Shown: positions 23,521-31,775, numbered from the stretch's first letter. The stretch is DNA of 40,924 nucleotides from Oceanicella sp. SM1341 (GCF_003448965.1 NZ_QRGC01000038.1:1-40924); one strand, 5' to 3'. Made by a program: numbers and translations. Notes: generated from the sequence alone by a model not told the origin.

Positions 23521-23988
23521 CTGATCTTCCACGGCCTGGGCCATGGTGATGCCGCCGTGCTCCTTCACGGCCTTCACCCCCAGCGTGCCGTCGCCGTCGC
23601 CGCCCGAGAGCACGATGGCCACCGCGTTCTCGCCCTGGTCCTCGGCGAGAGAGGCGAAGAACGTGTCGATGGGCCGGCGGGCCCGGCGCTCGCGCGGGGC
23701 CGGGCGCAGGCGGATGTGCCCGTCGCTCAGGGTCATCAGCCGGCCCTCGGGCATCACGTAGACATGGTCGGGCTCGAGCGCGGCACCCTCCTCGGCATTG
23801 AGCACCGGCACCGGGGCGAAGCGGCCGATCACCTCGTGCAGCAGGCTGGGGCGCTCGGGGGAGAGATGGGTCACCACCACCACGGCCATGCCGCTGTCGG
23901 CGGGAAAATCGCGAAAGAAGCCTTCCAGGGCGGGGATGCCACCGGCGGAGGCGCCGATGCCGACGACCAGGGGGGCTTGGGATGTCAT
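23506..23988 (-). CDS. CheB methylesterase-like domain (upstream part of the interrupted gene)
   Basis: 160 residues from the ATG at 23988 (GGGGAG upstream); a GTG at 24018 would add ten. The catalytic triad of CheB is present: Ser in GIGASAGG, His in VVVTHLSPERPS, Asp in LSGGDGDGTLG. There is no receiver domain, as in the CheB-CheR-HWE fusions. It ends at an in-frame TAG just after QAVEDQVGEE, where intact homologues run on through a linker into CheR. A free CheB domain may still be made. Confidence 0.8.
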   Translation of the reverse strand: MTSQAPLVVGIGASAGGIPALEGFFRDFPADSGMAVVVVTHLSPERPSLLHEVIGRFAPVPVLNAEEGAALEPDHVYVMPEGRLMTLSDGHIRLRPAPRERRARRPIDTFFASLAEDQGENAVAIVLSGGDGDGTLGVKAVKEHGGITMAQAVEDQVGEE

Positions 23989-24123
23989 CACGTGGGCTGC
24001 TCCCCGCAAGGATTGCACGGCTCGTCTGGTGGCGGGTCGGGCAGCGCGGGGCGCGACACCGGTGAAAGCGGGCCTCCCTCCGGCAGGGCGCTTCGCTGCG
24101 CAAGCAGTATCATGAAGTCGGAC

Positions 24124-24148
24124 AACAACCGAGAGGCGAAAAGGTTCC
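24124..24148 (-). promoter_or_regulatory. Candidate EcfG-type promoter of the CheB-CheR-HWE gene
   Basis: GGAAC (24148-24144), 16 bp, then TGTT (24127-24124), against the EcfG consensus GGAAC-N16/17-CGTT: one mismatch in the -10. It lies about 135 bp before the CheB ATG. Confidence 0.45.
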
Positions 24149-24180
24149 CGCCCGGCGGGCCGCGAGGGCCCCTGCCCGGC

Positions 24181-24702
24181 TCAGAGGCCGGTTTCGTGCA
24201 GGTCTTCCATCACCAGCGCGCGGCCGCGGCTCACCCGGCTCTTCACCGTGCCCACCGCGCAGTGGCAGATGCGGGCGCTGTCCTCGTAGCTCTCGCCCTG
24301 CACCAGCACCAGCAGCACCATCTGCCGGTAGGGCTCGGGCAGGCGGGCGATCGCGCGCAGCGCCTCGTCGGCGCGCACGCGGATGTCCTGCACCGGCGCC
24401 ACGGCGGCGCGCTGGTAGGTCGAGGCGCAGGCCTCGCTGCCCGGGGCCTCGCGCCGGCGCTTGTGCACCTGGTTGAGGAAGGTGTTGTGCATGATGGTGA
24501 ACATCCAGGCCCGCAGGTTGGTGCCGGGGCTGAACTTCGCGGCATTGGCGATGGCGCGGGCCAGGGTTTCCTGCACCAGGTCGTCGGTCTCGTCATGCGA
24601 TCGGGTGAGGGTCCAGGCGTAGCCGCGCAATCTGGGAATGAGGCCGATGACATCCGCGCGGAACGCGGGGCTGCGGCCTGCACCGGAGACCGGGTGCAGC
24701 AT
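24181..24702 (-). CDS. ECF sigma factor of the EcfG/general-stress-response type
   Basis: 173 residues. Region 2: RLRGYAWTLTRSHDETDDLV, then GTNLRAWMFTIMHNTF, which is the EcfG-type sequence. Region 4: LPEPYRQMVLLVLVQGESYE and TVKSRVSRGRALVM. GGAAGGA precedes the ATG. In alphaproteobacteria EcfG directs the general stress response and is held by NepR and released by phosphorylated PhyR; neither gene is visible here, so this is an accessory paralogue that would depend on chromosomal partners or act alone. It is divergent in neighbourhood from the replication origin and lies upstream of the HWE kinase gene on the same strand. Confidence 0.9.
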   Translation of the reverse strand: MLHPVSGAGRSPAFRADVIGLIPRLRGYAWTLTRSHDETDDLVQETLARAIANAAKFSPGTNLRAWMFTIMHNTFLNQVHKRRREAPGSEACASTYQRAAVAPVQDIRVRADEALRAIARLPEPYRQMVLLVLVQGESYEDSARICHCAVGTVKSRVSRGRALVMEDLHETGL

Positions 24703-24740
24703 GGGATATCCTTCCGTGCGGGTGTTCCAGCTTGGAGACC

Positions 24741-24766
24741 AACGGGTGCATTCCCGTCACGGTTCC
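24741..24766 (-). promoter_or_regulatory. Perfect EcfG-type promoter of the sigma gene
   Basis: GGAAC (24766-24762), exactly 17 bp, then CGTT (24744-24741), about 40 bp before the sigma ATG. It implies autoregulation or activation by a chromosomal EcfG. Confidence 0.75.
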
Positions 24767-24845
24767 CGGCTTTCCGCCCTTCCCTGCCCTCCGGGCCCTG
24801 CCCCGGGCCGGGAGGCGGGGTGCATTTTCGAGCCGCCACAGCGGG

Positions 24846-24906
24846 TTATCCACAGGCGGGCCGGGCCGCCGTGAGTGTTAAATAGGTGTTAAATATGTGT
24901 TACGTG
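24846..24906 (+). other. Origin elements: DnaA box and AT-rich 11-bp repeats
   Basis: A perfect DnaA box TTATCCACA (24846-24854) is followed by three direct repeats of the GTGTTAAATA(G/T) type beginning at 24875, 24886 and 24897, the last degenerate. They form a low-GC, easily unwound stretch. Together with the iterons it makes up the probable oriV. Confidence 0.75.
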
Positions 24907-24955
24907 CGAAAAAACCCCGATTTCTCCTTTCATTTCAGTCACTTGCAAACCCGCC

Positions 24956-25074
24956 GGTAACTGATAACACGAATCTCGGTAACTGAAATCCCGGTTTCGG
25001 TAACTGAAAACACGAATCTTGACCGCGGTAACTGAAAACACGAACATGCGGCATGGTACCTGAAAACACGAATC
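24956..25074 (+). repeat. Five iterons upstream of and into the initiator gene
   Basis: Direct repeats of GGTAACTGAAAACACGAATC at 24956 (one base changed), 24978 (3' half degenerate), 24999, 25027 (last two bases changed) and 25055 (one base changed). Spacing is 21-22 bp and then 28 bp. The fifth copy starts inside the initiator start codon and encodes its residues VPENTNP, so the initiator should repress its own gene when bound. Confidence 0.85.
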
Positions 25075-26090
25075 CCCTGGCCCCCCTTCTCCCCGAGCGC
25101 CATCCGCAGCATGACCTGTTCATCTGCGACGTGGGCGACGCGGTTCTGAAGGACGTGATGCAGCACATGGAGCATCCGTTCTACTCGCTCTCGAAGAAGC
25201 CGGAGACCACGGTCAAGCGCTACCGCAACGGCGACAACTGGCTCGAGATCACCCCCAGCGTGAAGGGGCTGGCGACGATCTACGACAAGGACATCCTGAT
25301 CTACTGCATCAGCCAGATCATGGCGAAGCTCAAGCGGGGGGAGGCGGTCTCGGCCCGGGTGCGCATCAACGCGCGCGAGCTGCTGATCTTCACCAACCGC
25401 GGCACCAGCGGGCGCGAGTACCTCTCGCTGCTCGACGCGCTCGACCGGCTGGAGGGCACCCGCATCCGCACCAACATCGTGAGCGGCGACGAGGAGCAGA
25501 TCGAGGGGTTCGGCCTGGTCGACGCCTCCTCGATCCGGCGCAAGCACGGGCTCGACGGCCGTCTGCTGTGGTGCGAGGTGCGCCTGTCGGACTGGGTGTT
25601 CAACGCCATCCGCAACGAGGAGGTGCTCACCCTCCACCGCGACTATTTCCGCCTGCGCAAGCCCATCGAGCGGCGGGTCTACGAGATCGCGCGCAAGCAT
25701 TGCGGCCAGCAGAGGAGCTGGCGCATCTCGCTCTCCAAGCTGCTGCTCAAGACCGGCTCGCAGAGCCCGGAGAAGCGCTTCCGCCAGATGGTCAAGCTGC
25801 TCACCCGCCACGACCACCTGCCCGACTACCACGTCGCCTTCGAGGAGGAGCGCGACATGGTGATCTTCACCAACCGCGGCTCGATGGCCGGCCCCGCGCT
25901 GATCGACGCCGCCATCCCCGCCCTGCAGCCCGAGACCTTCGCGCGCGCCCGCCAGGCCGCCCCGGGCTGGGACGTCTACCACCTCGAGCAGGAATGGCGC
26001 GACTGGATCGTCGAGCCCCCGCGCGACCCCGACGGCGCCTTCGTCGGCTTCTGCCGCAAGTGGTACGAGCGCCGCGGCGCCCCCGGCTGA
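25053..26090 (+). CDS. Plasmid replication initiator, RPA (RepA-type) family
   Basis: 345 residues. Recognisable blocks: HDLFICDVGDAVLKD, PFYSLSKKP, YRNGDNWLEITPSVKGLATI, YDKDILIYCISQIM, VRINARELLIFTNRG, YLSLLDALDRLEGTRIRTN, and RKPIERRVYEIARKHCG. This is the RPA initiator (Pfam PF10134 type) of alphaproteobacterial plasmids, unrelated to RepC. It binds iterons through winged-helix domains and opens the origin with DnaA. The ATG at 25053 lies within the last iteron and has no ribosome site, so expression is probably low and self-limited. It is followed by the parS array and the convergent parAB genes. Confidence 0.93.
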   Translation: MVPENTNPLAPLLPERHPQHDLFICDVGDAVLKDVMQHMEHPFYSLSKKPETTVKRYRNGDNWLEITPSVKGLATIYDKDILIYCISQIMAKLKRGEAVSARVRINARELLIFTNRGTSGREYLSLLDALDRLEGTRIRTNIVSGDEEQIEGFGLVDASSIRRKHGLDGRLLWCEVRLSDWVFNAIRNEEVLTLHRDYFRLRKPIERRVYEIARKHCGQQRSWRISLSKLLLKTGSQSPEKRFRQMVKLLTRHDHLPDYHVAFEEERDMVIFTNRGSMAGPALIDAAIPALQPETFARARQAAPGWDVYHLEQEWRDWIVEPPRDPDGAFVGFCRKWYERRGAPG

Positions 26091-26114
26091 CCGCGCGTCC
26101 CGGCCCTGCCGCGA

Positions 26115-27090
26115 GTTGACAGCTGTCAACTTTTTCCCCCTGCCGGGCGCGCCCCCGCTCCGCCAGCCTCCACCCTCCGGCCACCGGAAGCCGCCCCGCG
26201 CGGAGCCCGAGTTGACAGCTGTCAACTTTTCCGCCGGCGGGCACGGTTCGCGCGCAGGGGGCAGTTTTCGGGAGCGGCGTGGCGCCCGGGTGAGGCCGTC
26301 GCCGCCGAGTTGACAGCTGTCAACTTTCCCGGGTCGGGCGAGCGCCTCGCGGAGCAGGAGGACAGGTCATCCGCCGAAGCCCCTGCCCGGCATGGCCATG
26401 ACTGTCCCCGCAGGTGGCCGGGCGAAGTCTCCCCGCCCGGAACATCCCTGCCGCGAGTTGACAGCTGTCAACTTTTCACTCTGGCGGGGGGCGGTTTCGA
26501 GGCAGGCCCGAAACGGGATGCCGGAGCGCGCCCGGCCCGCGGAGCCGCGTCCTCCGGCGCTGTTGACAGCTGTCAACTTTCCGCAGCGGCGAAGGGCCGG
26601 CCCGCCCTGCCCGCTCCGAAACCGCGGAGATCTCCGACGGTCCGGAGGCCGTGGTCGGGTGACGGGCCGCCCCCGGAGTTGACAGCTGTCAACTTTTCGC
26701 CCCTGCCGACCGGGGGCGGAGAGGCCGCCACCCTCCCCCGCACCAGCGCTCCCGGCGCCCGGCAGCACCTCCGCGCCGAGTTGACAGCTGTCAACTTTCC
26801 CGGGTCGGACGAGCGCCTCGCGGAGCAGGAGGACAGGTCATCCTCCGAAGCCCCTGCCCGGCATGGCCATGACTGTCCCCGCAGGTGGCCGGGCGAAGTC
26901 TTCCCGCCCGGAACATCCCTGCCGCGAGTTGACAGCTGTCAACTTTTCACCCCGGCAGGCACGGTTCGCGCGGGGGCGACGGCCGGGGGTGGCGTGCGCC
27001 GGGGGTGGCCCCGGAGGCCGGCGCCGAGTTGACAGCTGTCAACTTTCCGGCGGCCGGGGAGGAGCTCCGGCGGAGTTGACAGCTGTCAAC
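26115..27090. repeat. parS: Centromere: ten identical 16-bp parS palindromes
   Basis: GTTGACAGCTGTCAAC begins at 26115, 26211, 26309, 26457, 26562, 26678, 26780, 26928, 27028 and 27075. All ten are identical and perfectly palindromic, and fit the repABC parS consensus GTTnnnnGCnnnnAAC. Most are followed by TTT and preceded by GA. Gaps are about 96-148 bp, the last 47 bp. The tenth copy overlaps the parB stop codon. The 995-bp gap from the initiator stop to parB contains nothing else that I would call a gene. Confidence 0.9.
26304..26949. repeat. 175-bp duplication inside the parS array
   Basis: 26304-26478 is repeated at 26775-26949 with only three base differences that I can count. Each unit carries two parS copies exactly 148 bp apart. 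The centromere therefore grew by segmental duplication. Confidence 0.85.
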
Positions 27091-28072
27091 TTTCGCCGCC
27101 GGCGGGCGGCTCCTGGGCGCGCCAGCGGGCGTGCAGCTCGGCGAGGTGCTCGACGAGCCAGTCGTCGAAGCCGCCGGGAGCGAGGGTGAGGGAGAGGCCG
27201 CGCGCGCTCCGGCGGGCCCGGGCGAGCGGGGTGCCGTCGGCGGCGCGGATCTCCAGCGGGGGCTCGGCAGGCGCCGGGTCCCGTGCGGCCTGCCCGTGCC
27301 GGCGCAGGGCGGTCATCAGGCCCTCGAACCGGTCGGTGGAGGTGGGGCCGGGGGCGCTTACCGCCGCGAGGTCGGCGGCGTCCTGCGCCGCGAGGCCGGC
27401 GGCCTGCAGCAGGGTGGCGAGCTCCTGCCAGCGCGGGCGGCCGATGCCATGCGCGGCGCCGATGGCGCGCAGCACCGGGTCGGGGATCTGCTCCATCAGC
27501 GCGATCATCCGCGAGACGACGGTCTTGTCGACCGTGAGCGCGGCGCAGATCACCTGGCGGGTGTAGCCGGCCGCCTCCATCGCCCGGGCGAAATGCGCCT
27601 TCTCGATGAAGCTCAGGTCGCGCCGGGCGCTGTTCTCCTGGCCCTGGGCGAGCACGAGGGCCTCGTCGTCGAGCGCGCGGACCAGCGCCTTCACCTTCAC
27701 CCCGAGGTCGCGCGCGGCGAGCACCCGGCGGCGGCCGTAGACGATCTGCCAGGCGCCCTCCTCGCGAGGGTGGGGGCGCACCAGCACCGGCACCTGCTGG
27801 CCGTGCTCGGCCATGGAGCGGCGCAGGGCGGCATCGTCCTCGGCCAGGTCCTCGATGCGGTCCTCGAGCCCGCCGGGGCGGATGGCATGCGGGTCGAGCT
27901 CGACCACCGCATTCGCCCGCAGCGCCGAGACCGCCGAGGAGATGGCCCCGACGGCGCCGCGCCGGGGGGCGGCGGGGCCGGGCTCGGGGGAGGCGGGGGC
28001 AGGGGCAGGGGTGGGGGTGGCGGACGGGGCCATCAGCCCCTGCAGCATGGTCTTGCGGTCCTTGCGTGCCAT
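27086..28072 (-). CDS. parB: Plasmid partition protein ParB (RepB of the repABC type)
   Basis: 328 residues. A proline/alanine-rich N-terminus is followed by the ParB/Srx domain (VVELDPHAIRPGG, EHGQQVPVLVRPHP, WQIVYGRRRVLAARDLG), the CTP-binding-type ENSARRDLSFIEKAHFA helix and the HTH block YTRQVICAALTVDKTVVSRM. It binds parS and loads onto DNA as a clamp. It is the second gene after parA, one base apart, and its 3' end carries the last parS. Resemblance is to RepB of repABC replicons, although the replicase here is not RepC. Confidence 0.92.
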   Translation of the reverse strand: MARKDRKTMLQGLMAPSATPTPAPAPASPEPGPAAPRRGAVGAISSAVSALRANAVVELDPHAIRPGGLEDRIEDLAEDDAALRRSMAEHGQQVPVLVRPHPREEGAWQIVYGRRRVLAARDLGVKVKALVRALDDEALVLAQGQENSARRDLSFIEKAHFARAMEAAGYTRQVICAALTVDKTVVSRMIALMEQIPDPVLRAIGAAHGIGRPRWQELATLLQAAGLAAQDAADLAAVSAPGPTSTDRFEGLMTALRRHGQAARDPAPAEPPLEIRAADGTPLARARRSARGLSLTLAPGGFDDWLVEHLAELHARWRAQEPPAGGES

Positions 28073-28073
28073 C

Positions 28074-29252
28074 TCAGCGCCCCCAGGCCTGCTGGACGAG
28101 ACCGGTGATCTCGCCGTTCACCGCATTGAGGCTCTCCATCGCGCGCTCGTAGGTGGCGCGGGTGAAGCTGCCCTTCTCGATCTCGTAGAGGGTCTGCTTG
28201 GTGATGCCGGCGTCCGAGATGGCGGTGCTCTTGAGCACCTCGTTGGCCAGCACGTGCTCGCCGAAGAGCGCGCGCATGAAGCCCACCATCTGGCTCTGCG
28301 GCCCGTCGCCGGGCTCGTAGCGGGTGACGAGGTAGCGCAGCCAGTCGTAGGACATGTTGCCCCCCGCCCCGGCCACCACGCCCAGCAGCTCCGAGGTCAT
28401 CAGCAGGAACTGGCACATCGACATCATGTCGAGCATCTGCGGGTGGATGGTCACCAGCACCGCCGTGGCGGCCGAGAGCGCCGACATGGTGAGGAAGCCG
28501 AGCTGCGGCGGGCAGTCGATGATCACGAGGTCGTAGTCGGCCTCGACGCTCGCCAGCGCCTCGCCGATGCGGGTGAAGAACGGCGTGCTGCCCGCCCCGC
28601 CCGCGGCCAGAACCCGCGGCGTGTCATGCTCGAACTCCATCAGGTCGAGATTGCCGGGGATGAGGTCGAGCCCGGTCACGTAGGTGGGGCGGATGACCTG
28701 CGCGAGGGGCAGGGGGTCGTCGTAGCGGATGGCGTCGTAGAGCGTGCCGCCCTCGGTGAGGTCGAACTCCGGCTGGAAGCCGTGCAGGGCGGAGAGCGAG
28801 GCCTGGGGGTCGAGGTCGATCGCCAGCACCCGGTAGCCGTCGAGGGCGCATTTCTGCGCGAGATGCGCGGCGGTGGTGGTCTTGGCCGAGCCGCCCTTGA
28901 AGTTGATCACCGAGATCACCTGCAGGTGGTCACCCGCGCGGCGGCCGGGCAGGTAGGTGCCGGGCTGCTTGGCGCCGGGCTCGAGCAGGGCGCGCAGGGC
29001 GCGGATGTCCTCGGTGGTGTAGGAGCGCCGGCCGCCGGGGCCCACCTGCGGCTCCGGCCCCCGGCCCTCGAGATGCAGCTTGCGCAGGTAGGCGTCGTTC
29101 ACGCCCAGCAGCTTCGCCACCTCGCCGGAGGAGAAGCGGCGCATCTGCTTCATCGCGTCCGGGGGGAAGAGCTGTTCGCGATGCGCCTTCAGCCGGGCCG
29201 AGAGCGCATGCGCATGCTCGGCCACCAGCGCGTCGATACGGATCTGTTGCAT
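28074..29252 (-). CDS. parA: Plasmid partition ATPase ParA (RepA of the repABC type)
   Basis: 392 residues. An N-terminal MerR-like helix-turn-helix (FSSGEVAKLLGVNDAYLRKL, YTTEDIRALRALLEP) is followed by a deviant Walker A NFKGGSAKTTTAAHLAQ, Walker A' DLDPQASLSALHG and Walker B YDLVIIDCPPQLGFLT. The HTH-bearing type represses its own promoter, and a palindrome lies 41 bp upstream of the ATG. With ParB and the ten parS sites it segregates the plasmid. Confidence 0.94.
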   Translation of the reverse strand: MQQIRIDALVAEHAHALSARLKAHREQLFPPDAMKQMRRFSSGEVAKLLGVNDAYLRKLHLEGRGPEPQVGPGGRRSYTTEDIRALRALLEPGAKQPGTYLPGRRAGDHLQVISVINFKGGSAKTTTAAHLAQKCALDGYRVLAIDLDPQASLSALHGFQPEFDLTEGGTLYDAIRYDDPLPLAQVIRPTYVTGLDLIPGNLDLMEFEHDTPRVLAAGGAGSTPFFTRIGEALASVEADYDLVIIDCPPQLGFLTMSALSAATAVLVTIHPQMLDMMSMCQFLLMTSELLGVVAGAGGNMSYDWLRYLVTRYEPGDGPQSQMVGFMRALFGEHVLANEVLKSTAISDAGITKQTLYEIEKGSFTRATYERAMESLNAVNGEITGLVQQAWGR

Positions 29253-29293
29253 GGAGCTGCCTCGATGATGTGTTGTTACGGCCCGGGCCTTTT

Positions 29294-29313
29294 GTTACGG
29301 AAAAAACCGTAAC
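29294..29313. promoter_or_regulatory. Palindrome upstream of parA
   Basis: GTTACGG-AAAAAA-CCGTAAC, with a third TTACGG at 29276-29281. It is a probable autoregulatory operator for ParA through its HTH domain. Confidence 0.6.
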
Positions 29314-29421
29314 CCGGCGGGGGAGTTCTGTCGAGCCTCAAGCAGGCCCTGCGCCCGGGGCCGCTTCTGCCGCCCGGGCCGGCGGGGGTACTTCTCTTCC
29401 GCCCGGTCCGCGGGCGAGGGC

Positions 29422-30318
29422 TCACCCCCCGGGCAGGCTGCGGGCGAGGGCGAGGAAGGCGCGGAAGGCGGCCGAGTGGGTGCGCCGGCCGGGGTAGTAG
29501 AGCGCGAGCCGGGCCAGCGGCGGGGTCCAGTCCTCCAGCACGCGGACCAGCCGGCCGGCGGCGATGTCCTCGGCCACGTCCGCTTCCATGAAGAAGCCGA
29601 TGCCCGTGCCCGCCAGCACCGCGATGCGCGCGAGGCTGGTCTCGTCGAGGGTGACGGGGCCCTGCACGTCGATGTGCAGCGGCCGGCCGTCGCGCTCGAA
29701 ATGCCAGCGGTAGAGGGCGCCGTCGGGCAGCCGCACCCGGATGCAGGCATGGCCGGGCAGGTCGGGCGGCACCAGCGGTGGCGGGCGGTCGCGGAAGTAG
29801 CCCGGGCTGGCCACCACCGCGAAGCGCCGCGGCGGGCCGATCGGCAGGGCGATCATGTCGGAGGGCACCAGGTCTGCGCTGCGCAGCCCCATGTCGAACC
29901 CCTCGGCGACGATGTCGACCAGCCTGCCCTCGGTGACCAGGTCCACGTGCACCTGCGGGTGGCGGCGCAGGAACTCCAGCACCAGCGGCGCCAGGATCTC
30001 GCGCGCCGCACTGGCGAAGGCGTTGATGCGCAGCGTGCCGGAGGGGGTTTCCTGCTGGGCGCGGGCGAGGTCCATCGCGGCGTGGATGTCCTGCAGCGCC
30101 GGGCCCACCCGGGCCACGAAGCCCTGCCCGGCATCGGTGAGCGACACGCTGCGCGTGGTGCGGTTGAACAGCCGCACGCCCAGCCCGCGCTCCAGCCGCG
30201 CCACCGCGGCGCTGAGCGCCGTGGTCGACATGCCGAGCTCGCGCGCCGCCGCCCGGAAGGAGCCGCGCCGGGCGATGGCGAGCACCGCGTCGAGATCTGT
30301 CAGGCCGTGGCGGGGCAT
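29422..30318 (-). CDS. LysR family transcription regulator
   Basis: 298 residues from the ATG at 30318; a longer frame to 30378 lacks a ribosome site. N-terminal [51 protein letters not shown]. The effector domain follows ([40 protein letters not shown]). The sequence is of the AaeR/DmlR-like branch. It is divergent from the NTF2-like/SDR pair, which it probably controls through the palindrome at 30331-30347. Confidence 0.92.
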   Translation of the reverse strand: MPRHGLTDLDAVLAIARRGSFRAAARELGMSTTALSAAVARLERGLGVRLFNRTTRSVSLTDAGQGFVARVGPALQDIHAAMDLARAQQETPSGTLRINAFASAAREILAPLVLEFLRRHPQVHVDLVTEGRLVDIVAEGFDMGLRSADLVPSDMIALPIGPPRRFAVVASPGYFRDRPPPLVPPDLPGHACIRVRLPDGALYRWHFERDGRPLHIDVQGPVTLDETSLARIAVLAGTGIGFFMEADVAEDIAAGRLVRVLEDWTPPLARLALYYPGRRTHSAAFRAFLALARSLPGG

Positions 30319-30330
30319 TGTCCTGCTTTC

Positions 30331-30347
30331 CGGGATGTCACATCCCG
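30331..30347. promoter_or_regulatory. Palindrome between the LysR and NTF2-like genes
   Basis: CGGGATG-TCA-CATCCCG, 12 bp upstream of the LysR ATG. It is a candidate LysR binding site that would also repress its own gene. Confidence 0.55.
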
Positions 30348-30474
30348 CTTTATCCCGATTATCATTGCACAGGTCCATCCCCAGATTGACGTGCAGGGGC
30401 AGGGGCCCCTCGCGTGGCCCGGGGAAGCGGCCCGGGGCCGCGCGGCACCCTCACACCGGGAAAGGAGACCGGGA

Positions 30475-30804
30475 ATGGCCATCGAGCTGCCGAAACCCAT
30501 CGCCGACTACTTCGCCACCGACAGCATGGAGGGCCCCGACGCGGTGGCCGCCTGCTTCACCGCCGACGCGGTGGTGGTGGACGAGGGCAACACCTACACC
30601 GGCCGCACCGCCATCCGCGACTGGAAGGCCGGCGCGGGCACGAAATACACCTACACGGTCGAGCCCTACGCCATCGACGCCGAGGGCGGGCGCACCGTGG
30701 TCACCAGCCGGCTGGAGGGGAATTTCCCCGGCAGCCCGGTGGACCTGCGCTATGCCTTCGCCCTGGAGGGCGACCGGATCGCCGGGCTGGAGATCGCCCC
30801 GTGA
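30475..30804 (+). CDS. NTF2-like (SnoaL-type) protein
   Basis: 109 residues; AAAGGAG seven bases before the ATG. The pattern [38 protein letters not shown] and IRDWKAGA, then strands ending in [16 protein letters not shown], is the cone-shaped NTF2 fold. Such proteins are small isomerases, hydrolases or ligand binders. It is coupled to the SDR (GTGA overlap), so the two probably act on one compound. Confidence 0.85.
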   Translation: MAIELPKPIADYFATDSMEGPDAVAACFTADAVVVDEGNTYTGRTAIRDWKAGAGTKYTYTVEPYAIDAEGGRTVVTSRLEGNFPGSPVDLRYAFALEGDRIAGLEIAP

Positions 30805-31592
30805 GCGGAGAGGGCACACCCTTCCTCACGCTCTCGGGCCGGCGGGCGCTGATCACCTCCGGCACGCGGGGGGCGGGGGCGGCCACGGTGGCGCTGTTCC
30901 GCGAGCTCGGCGCGCAGGTGATCACCACCGCGCGCAGCCGGCCCGAGGGCATGGACGACGTGCCCTTCGTGGCCGCCGACCTCACCGGGCCGGAGGGCTG
31001 TGCGGCGCTGGCCGAGGCGGTGCGCGCGCAGCTGGGCGGGGTGGACATCATCGTGCACATGCTCGGCGGCTCCTCGGCCCCCGCGGGGGGCTACGCCGCC
31101 CTCACGGATGACGAATGGCGCCGGGAGCTGGACCTCAACCTGATGCCCGCCGTGCGGCTCGACCGGGCGCTGCTGCCGGGGATGGAGGCGCAGGGGCGCG
31201 GGGTGATCATCCACGTGAGCTCGATCCAGCGCCTGATGCCGCTGCCCGAGGCCACCACGGCCTACGCGGCGGCCAAGGCGGCGCTCTCGGCCTACAGCAA
31301 GAGCCTCTCCAAGCAGGTGGCGCCGAAGGGCGTGCGGGTGCTGCGCGTCTCCCCGGGCTGGATCGAGACCGAGGCCTCGGTCGAGCTCGCGCAGCGCCTG
31401 GCGGCGGAGCAGGGCGTGGACGTGGAAGAGGGCAAGCGGATGATCATGGCCTCGCTGGGCGGCATCCCGCTGGGCCGGCCGGCGCGCCCCGACGAGGTGG
31501 CGAGCCTGATCGCCTTCCTCGCCTCCGACCGCGCCGGCGCCATCACCGGCACCGAGCACCTGATCGACGGCGGCACGGTGCCGACCGTGTGA
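30801..31592 (+). CDS. Short-chain dehydrogenase/reductase
   Basis: 263 residues with a GTG start overlapping the previous stop. Rossmann loop [16 protein letters not shown] (the usual TGxxxGxG begins TSG), catalytic Ser in [10 protein letters not shown], and Tyr and Lys in [10 protein letters not shown]. The C-terminus [20 protein letters not shown] is typical of the classical subfamily. It oxidises or reduces a hydroxyl/keto group with NAD(P); substrate unknown. A tandem repeat and a rho-independent terminator follow. Confidence 0.92.
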   Translation: MSGEGTPFLTLSGRRALITSGTRGAGAATVALFRELGAQVITTARSRPEGMDDVPFVAADLTGPEGCAALAEAVRAQLGGVDIIVHMLGGSSAPAGGYAALTDDEWRRELDLNLMPAVRLDRALLPGMEAQGRGVIIHVSSIQRLMPLPEATTAYAAAKAALSAYSKSLSKQVAPKGVRVLRVSPGWIETEASVELAQRLAAEQGVDVEEGKRMIMASLGGIPLGRPARPDEVASLIAFLASDRAGAITGTEHLIDGGTVPTV

Positions 31593-31593
31593 C

Positions 31594-31656
31594 GGCCCCC
31601 TCGTGTGAAGGCCCGGGGCCGAAAGGCCCCTCGTGTGAAGGCCCGGCCGAAAGGCC
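31594..31656 (+). repeat. Two tandem copies of a ~30-bp unit after the SDR gene
   Basis: The unit GGCCCC-TCGTGTGAAG-GCCCGG-CCGAAA occurs at about 31594-31624 and 31625-31652, the second two bases shorter. Confidence 0.6.
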
Positions 31657-31687
31657 CCCCTGAACGGATCCTTCCGAAAGCCCCCGA

Positions 31688-31715
31688 GCCGCGCAGCCCG
31701 CCTGCGCGGCTTTTT
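31688..31715 (+). terminator. Rho-independent terminator of the NTF2/SDR operon
   Basis: GCCGCGCAG (31688-31696), loop CCCGC, CTGCGCGGC (31702-31710) and TTTTT. Confidence 0.85.
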
Positions 31716-31729
31716 CCATGGCGCCGGGT

Positions 31730-31751
31730 GGTTTTTGTAGATACAGAAACC
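31730..31751. promoter_or_regulatory. 22-bp operator of the brnTA pair
   Basis: Near-perfect palindrome: arms GGTTT-T-TGTA and TACA-G-AAACC around a GAT-type centre; only one base per arm and the centre deviate. It lies 25 bp before the brnT ATG, as expected for repression by the BrnT-BrnA complex. Confidence 0.75.
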
Positions 31752-31775
31752 ATATTGGTGGTAAGGAATGCGGGC

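Noticed and set aside
21055-24885. A 1276-codon plus-strand open frame
   Set aside because: It runs antisense to the well-supported CheB-CheR-HWE and sigma genes; its low-complexity His/Arg/Gly-rich translation is typical of shadow frames in high-GC DNA.
26115-27090. Regularly spaced identical palindromes as a CRISPR array
   Set aside because: The repeats are only 16 bp, perfectly palindromic, 47-148 bp apart, lie beside parB and fit the parS consensus; spacers are duplicated and no cas gene is present.
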